Below are positions 13,477-14,900 of a stretch of DNA of 14,900 nt, one piece after another (within the stretch, counting starts at the first letter, position 1; each line of letters starts with the position of its first letter). Source of the DNA: Dehalococcoidia bacterium (lineage in GTDB: Bacteria; Chloroflexota; Dehalococcoidia; E44-bin15); the NCBI GenBank assembly GCA_023129355.1, contig JAGMCC010000013.1, positions 1-14,900 on the forward strand, written 5' to 3'. The notes under the pieces are model-generated. The model had not been told where the DNA came from. It was given only the letters and a program-made list of their open reading frames with translations, and ran no database searches. Both the position numbers and the translations under genes were made by a program.

Positions 13477-14900
13477 GCTCTCTCCTCTCCTCGGACTACT
13501 GCTCTAAGATCGTAGCGCGGGTCATCTCGCGGAACGTGTAGAGCTAGCGCAGTTGTATCCACTGGACTAGCGAGTCCCTCACCTTGAACTTTTATGAGGT
13601 GCACTTGCAGTTGGGGTTGATTCCCATGAATGTTCTCGTCGCCAGGATAGAAATTTGGATCTGTAGGCTCTCGCCCCGGTGAGCGACCCTGCATCGGGTT
13701 AACTCTGCTTTCTCGTTTGGTTCTAACTCGAGGCCTGAAATCCGAGGGATCACCCTCCGTCATCAGCATGACATCAATCGTTGTGAGACAACCACTAAGG
13801 AGCAGGCGTGTGAGGTACTCAATGGTGTACGTAGTCTCCCAGTCCGTCCCCTCTGTATTTAGCTGAGCGAGTAGTTCAGTTATAACGGTCTCGGTGCTGC
13901 AATTGGGAACTATAAGATGCTCAACATTGCCATAGCGGCAAATCTCACCTGGATGATGATGGAGGAACTGCCTCACAACCTGGATGTTGCGTGAAGCTAT
14001 TGTGGAGTCCTCCATTAGGCGATTTTGAATATCCCACCCGCTGCCACGGAACTGTCTATAGTTTGCCACATTACGTCGAGTAGGGCGAAGCTCCCAGCCA
14101 CTCATATCCAGCCTAAACATCCGTGGCCAGTCCATTACTGATAGTCCCTGTCGCTCATTTCGACGTAGGGCATCCCAGAAGTCATCCTCATGTCTTAGAA
14201 GCTCTGAGTAGCGCCCCATCAGTCGGCCTGTCAGGAAGATCCGACAAAGGTCTAGGTATTCCTGTTTATAGCCAAACCATCGTGCTCGCTGCTCCAAGGT
14301 GTCTGCGTTTGTGTCCTGTTTGGCTTCACGAGTGATATAGGTTACCGCAAGACCTGGGAGGGTGACACCACGTCCCAACATGTTTCCACCGATAAGGATG
14401 TTGTTTCTCAATCTAAAAGGCGTTGCTATCGGGTCCCTTCCTAAAGGAAGGCTATTAACCATCCACACCTCAGTTAGCCATATCTCGTCACGCAACTGCT
14501 GCTTCACCGCATCCCAAGCAGGAGGGTTTTGAATAGTTCTGCATAGGTCGTCATAGGCCCTTCGTGCAAGCCTCAAAAGCTCCACAGCCTCAGGATCCGA
14601 ATCTGGCAATTTCACAGTCTCTCGCCACTTGAGGATCAGACTTCGGACTGCATTCTGAAGCCTTTGATGATCAGCAGTTAGGTGGCTTGTATGCACAAGC
14701 ATGGAGTGAGGTGAAGGTCTACCACGGAGAGAGCGAACAGCAGCACCGAGCATGAACGTAGCTATAGCCTGCTCTAACCCGTCTGTGATCTCCGCTGCGC
14801 GGTCAGGATCTCCGTCACCGGCTGGGATGGGTCGAACATAGGAATCGCTATGCTCACCGAAGAAGACGGAGCCACCACAGTAGCTCGCGCCAGGCCCCAC
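13473..14900 (-). CDS. Z1-domain protein (putative SF2-type helicase/endonuclease), C-terminal part
   Basis: At least 475 codons of a protein whose N-terminus lies beyond 14900; the GTG at the edge is probably internal, since the family is usually about 900 aa. Diagnostic Z1 features are ILIGGNMLGRGVTLPGLAV (168-186), equivalent to helicase motif V, then a DTL-like segment and EQRARWFGYKQEYLDLCRIF (203-222), equivalent to motif VI. The Walker A/DEXx half would be in the missing part. YCGGSVFFGE near the edge fits the inter-lobe region of Z1 proteins. In known operons Z1 proteins go with DUF4420, a GHKL (MutL/MORC-like) ATPase, and a cytosine-5 methyltransferase, and are taken to be ATP-driven restriction subunits. 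Here DUF4420 follows directly with a 4-bp overlap; the other partners would be upstream. Confidence 0.88.
   Translation of the reverse strand: MGPGASYCGGSVFFGEHSDSYVRPIPAGDGDPDRAAEITDGLEQAIATFMLGAAVRSLRGRPSPHSMLVHTSHLTADHQRLQNAVRSLILKWRETVKLPDSDPEAVELLRLARRAYDDLCRTIQNPPAWDAVKQQLRDEIWLTEVWMVNSLPLGRDPIATPFRLRNNILIGGNMLGRGVTLPGLAVTYITREAKQDTNADTLEQRARWFGYKQEYLDLCRIFLTGRLMGRYSELLRHEDDFWDALRRNERQGLSVMDWPRMFRLDMSGWELRPTRRNVANYRQFRGSGWDIQNRLMEDSTIASRNIQVVRQFLHHHPGEICRYGNVEHLIVPNCSTETVITELLAQLNTEGTDWETTYTIEYLTRLLLSGCLTTIDVMLMTEGDPSDFRPRVRTKRESRVNPMQGRSPGREPTDPNFYPGDENIHGNQPQLQVHLIKVQGEGLASPVDTTALALHVPRDDPRYDLRAVVRGEERA

Noticed and set aside
1..14900. CRISPR arrays, tRNA or rRNA genes, insertion sequences
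   Set aside because: No regularly spaced repeats, no tRNA cloverleaf other than the tmRNA ends, and no transposase or integrase seen.

Overview
The window looks like a chromosomal segment of a Chloroflexota bacterium, most likely a Dehalococcoidia relative. This is an inference from gene content (archaeal-type phosphoglycerate mutase next to pgk and tpiA, DapL-type lysine synthesis) and from a tmRNA whose resume codon appears to encode glycine, as I recall for Dehalococcoides. I could not run a phylogenetic check.

Positions 1-7891 are housekeeping genes on the + strand. Four genes are tightly coupled: the 3' part of pgk, apgM, tpiA and miaA, with ATGA overlaps or a 1-bp gap. They are followed by dapF, a small pentapeptide-repeat protein, an unrecognised AT-richer ORF, dapL and hflX. 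DapL makes LL-diaminopimelate and DapF epimerises it to the meso form, so the two lysine-pathway genes are separated by two accessory ORFs. hflX appears to start at a non-canonical ATC codon.

Positions 7892-9160 hold a free-standing LAGLIDADG endonuclease-like gene on the - strand, AT-richer than its neighbours, and a non-coding stretch with a good sigma-70-type promoter. Positions 9161-11268 hold a membrane-anchored S41 (CtpA-type) protease, smpB and ssrA (tmRNA). smpB and ssrA therefore form a complete trans-translation pair, and each has its own recognisable promoter.

Positions 11269-14900 are accessory DNA on the - strand and abut the 3' CCA end of the tmRNA gene, a classic integration target. 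Read in the direction of transcription, the genes are: a Z1-domain helicase-like protein (N-terminal part outside the window), a DUF4420 PD-(D/E)XK nuclease-like protein, a MutY/EndoIII-family glycosylase with the Mig.Mth thymine-glycosylase signature (Tyr at the catalytic Lys/Ser position), and a broken HNH-endonuclease-type gene. The broken gene has an in-frame TAA and has lost its C-terminal nuclease domain beside the tmRNA end. Overlaps of 4, 4 and 1 bp indicate one operon. Z1 and DUF4420 belong to the MutL/MORC-like-ATPase restriction systems, which usually include a 5-methylcytosine methyltransferase. A T:G glycosylase here would take the place of Vsr in repairing deaminated 5mC. The methyltransferase and ATPase are predicted beyond position 14900.
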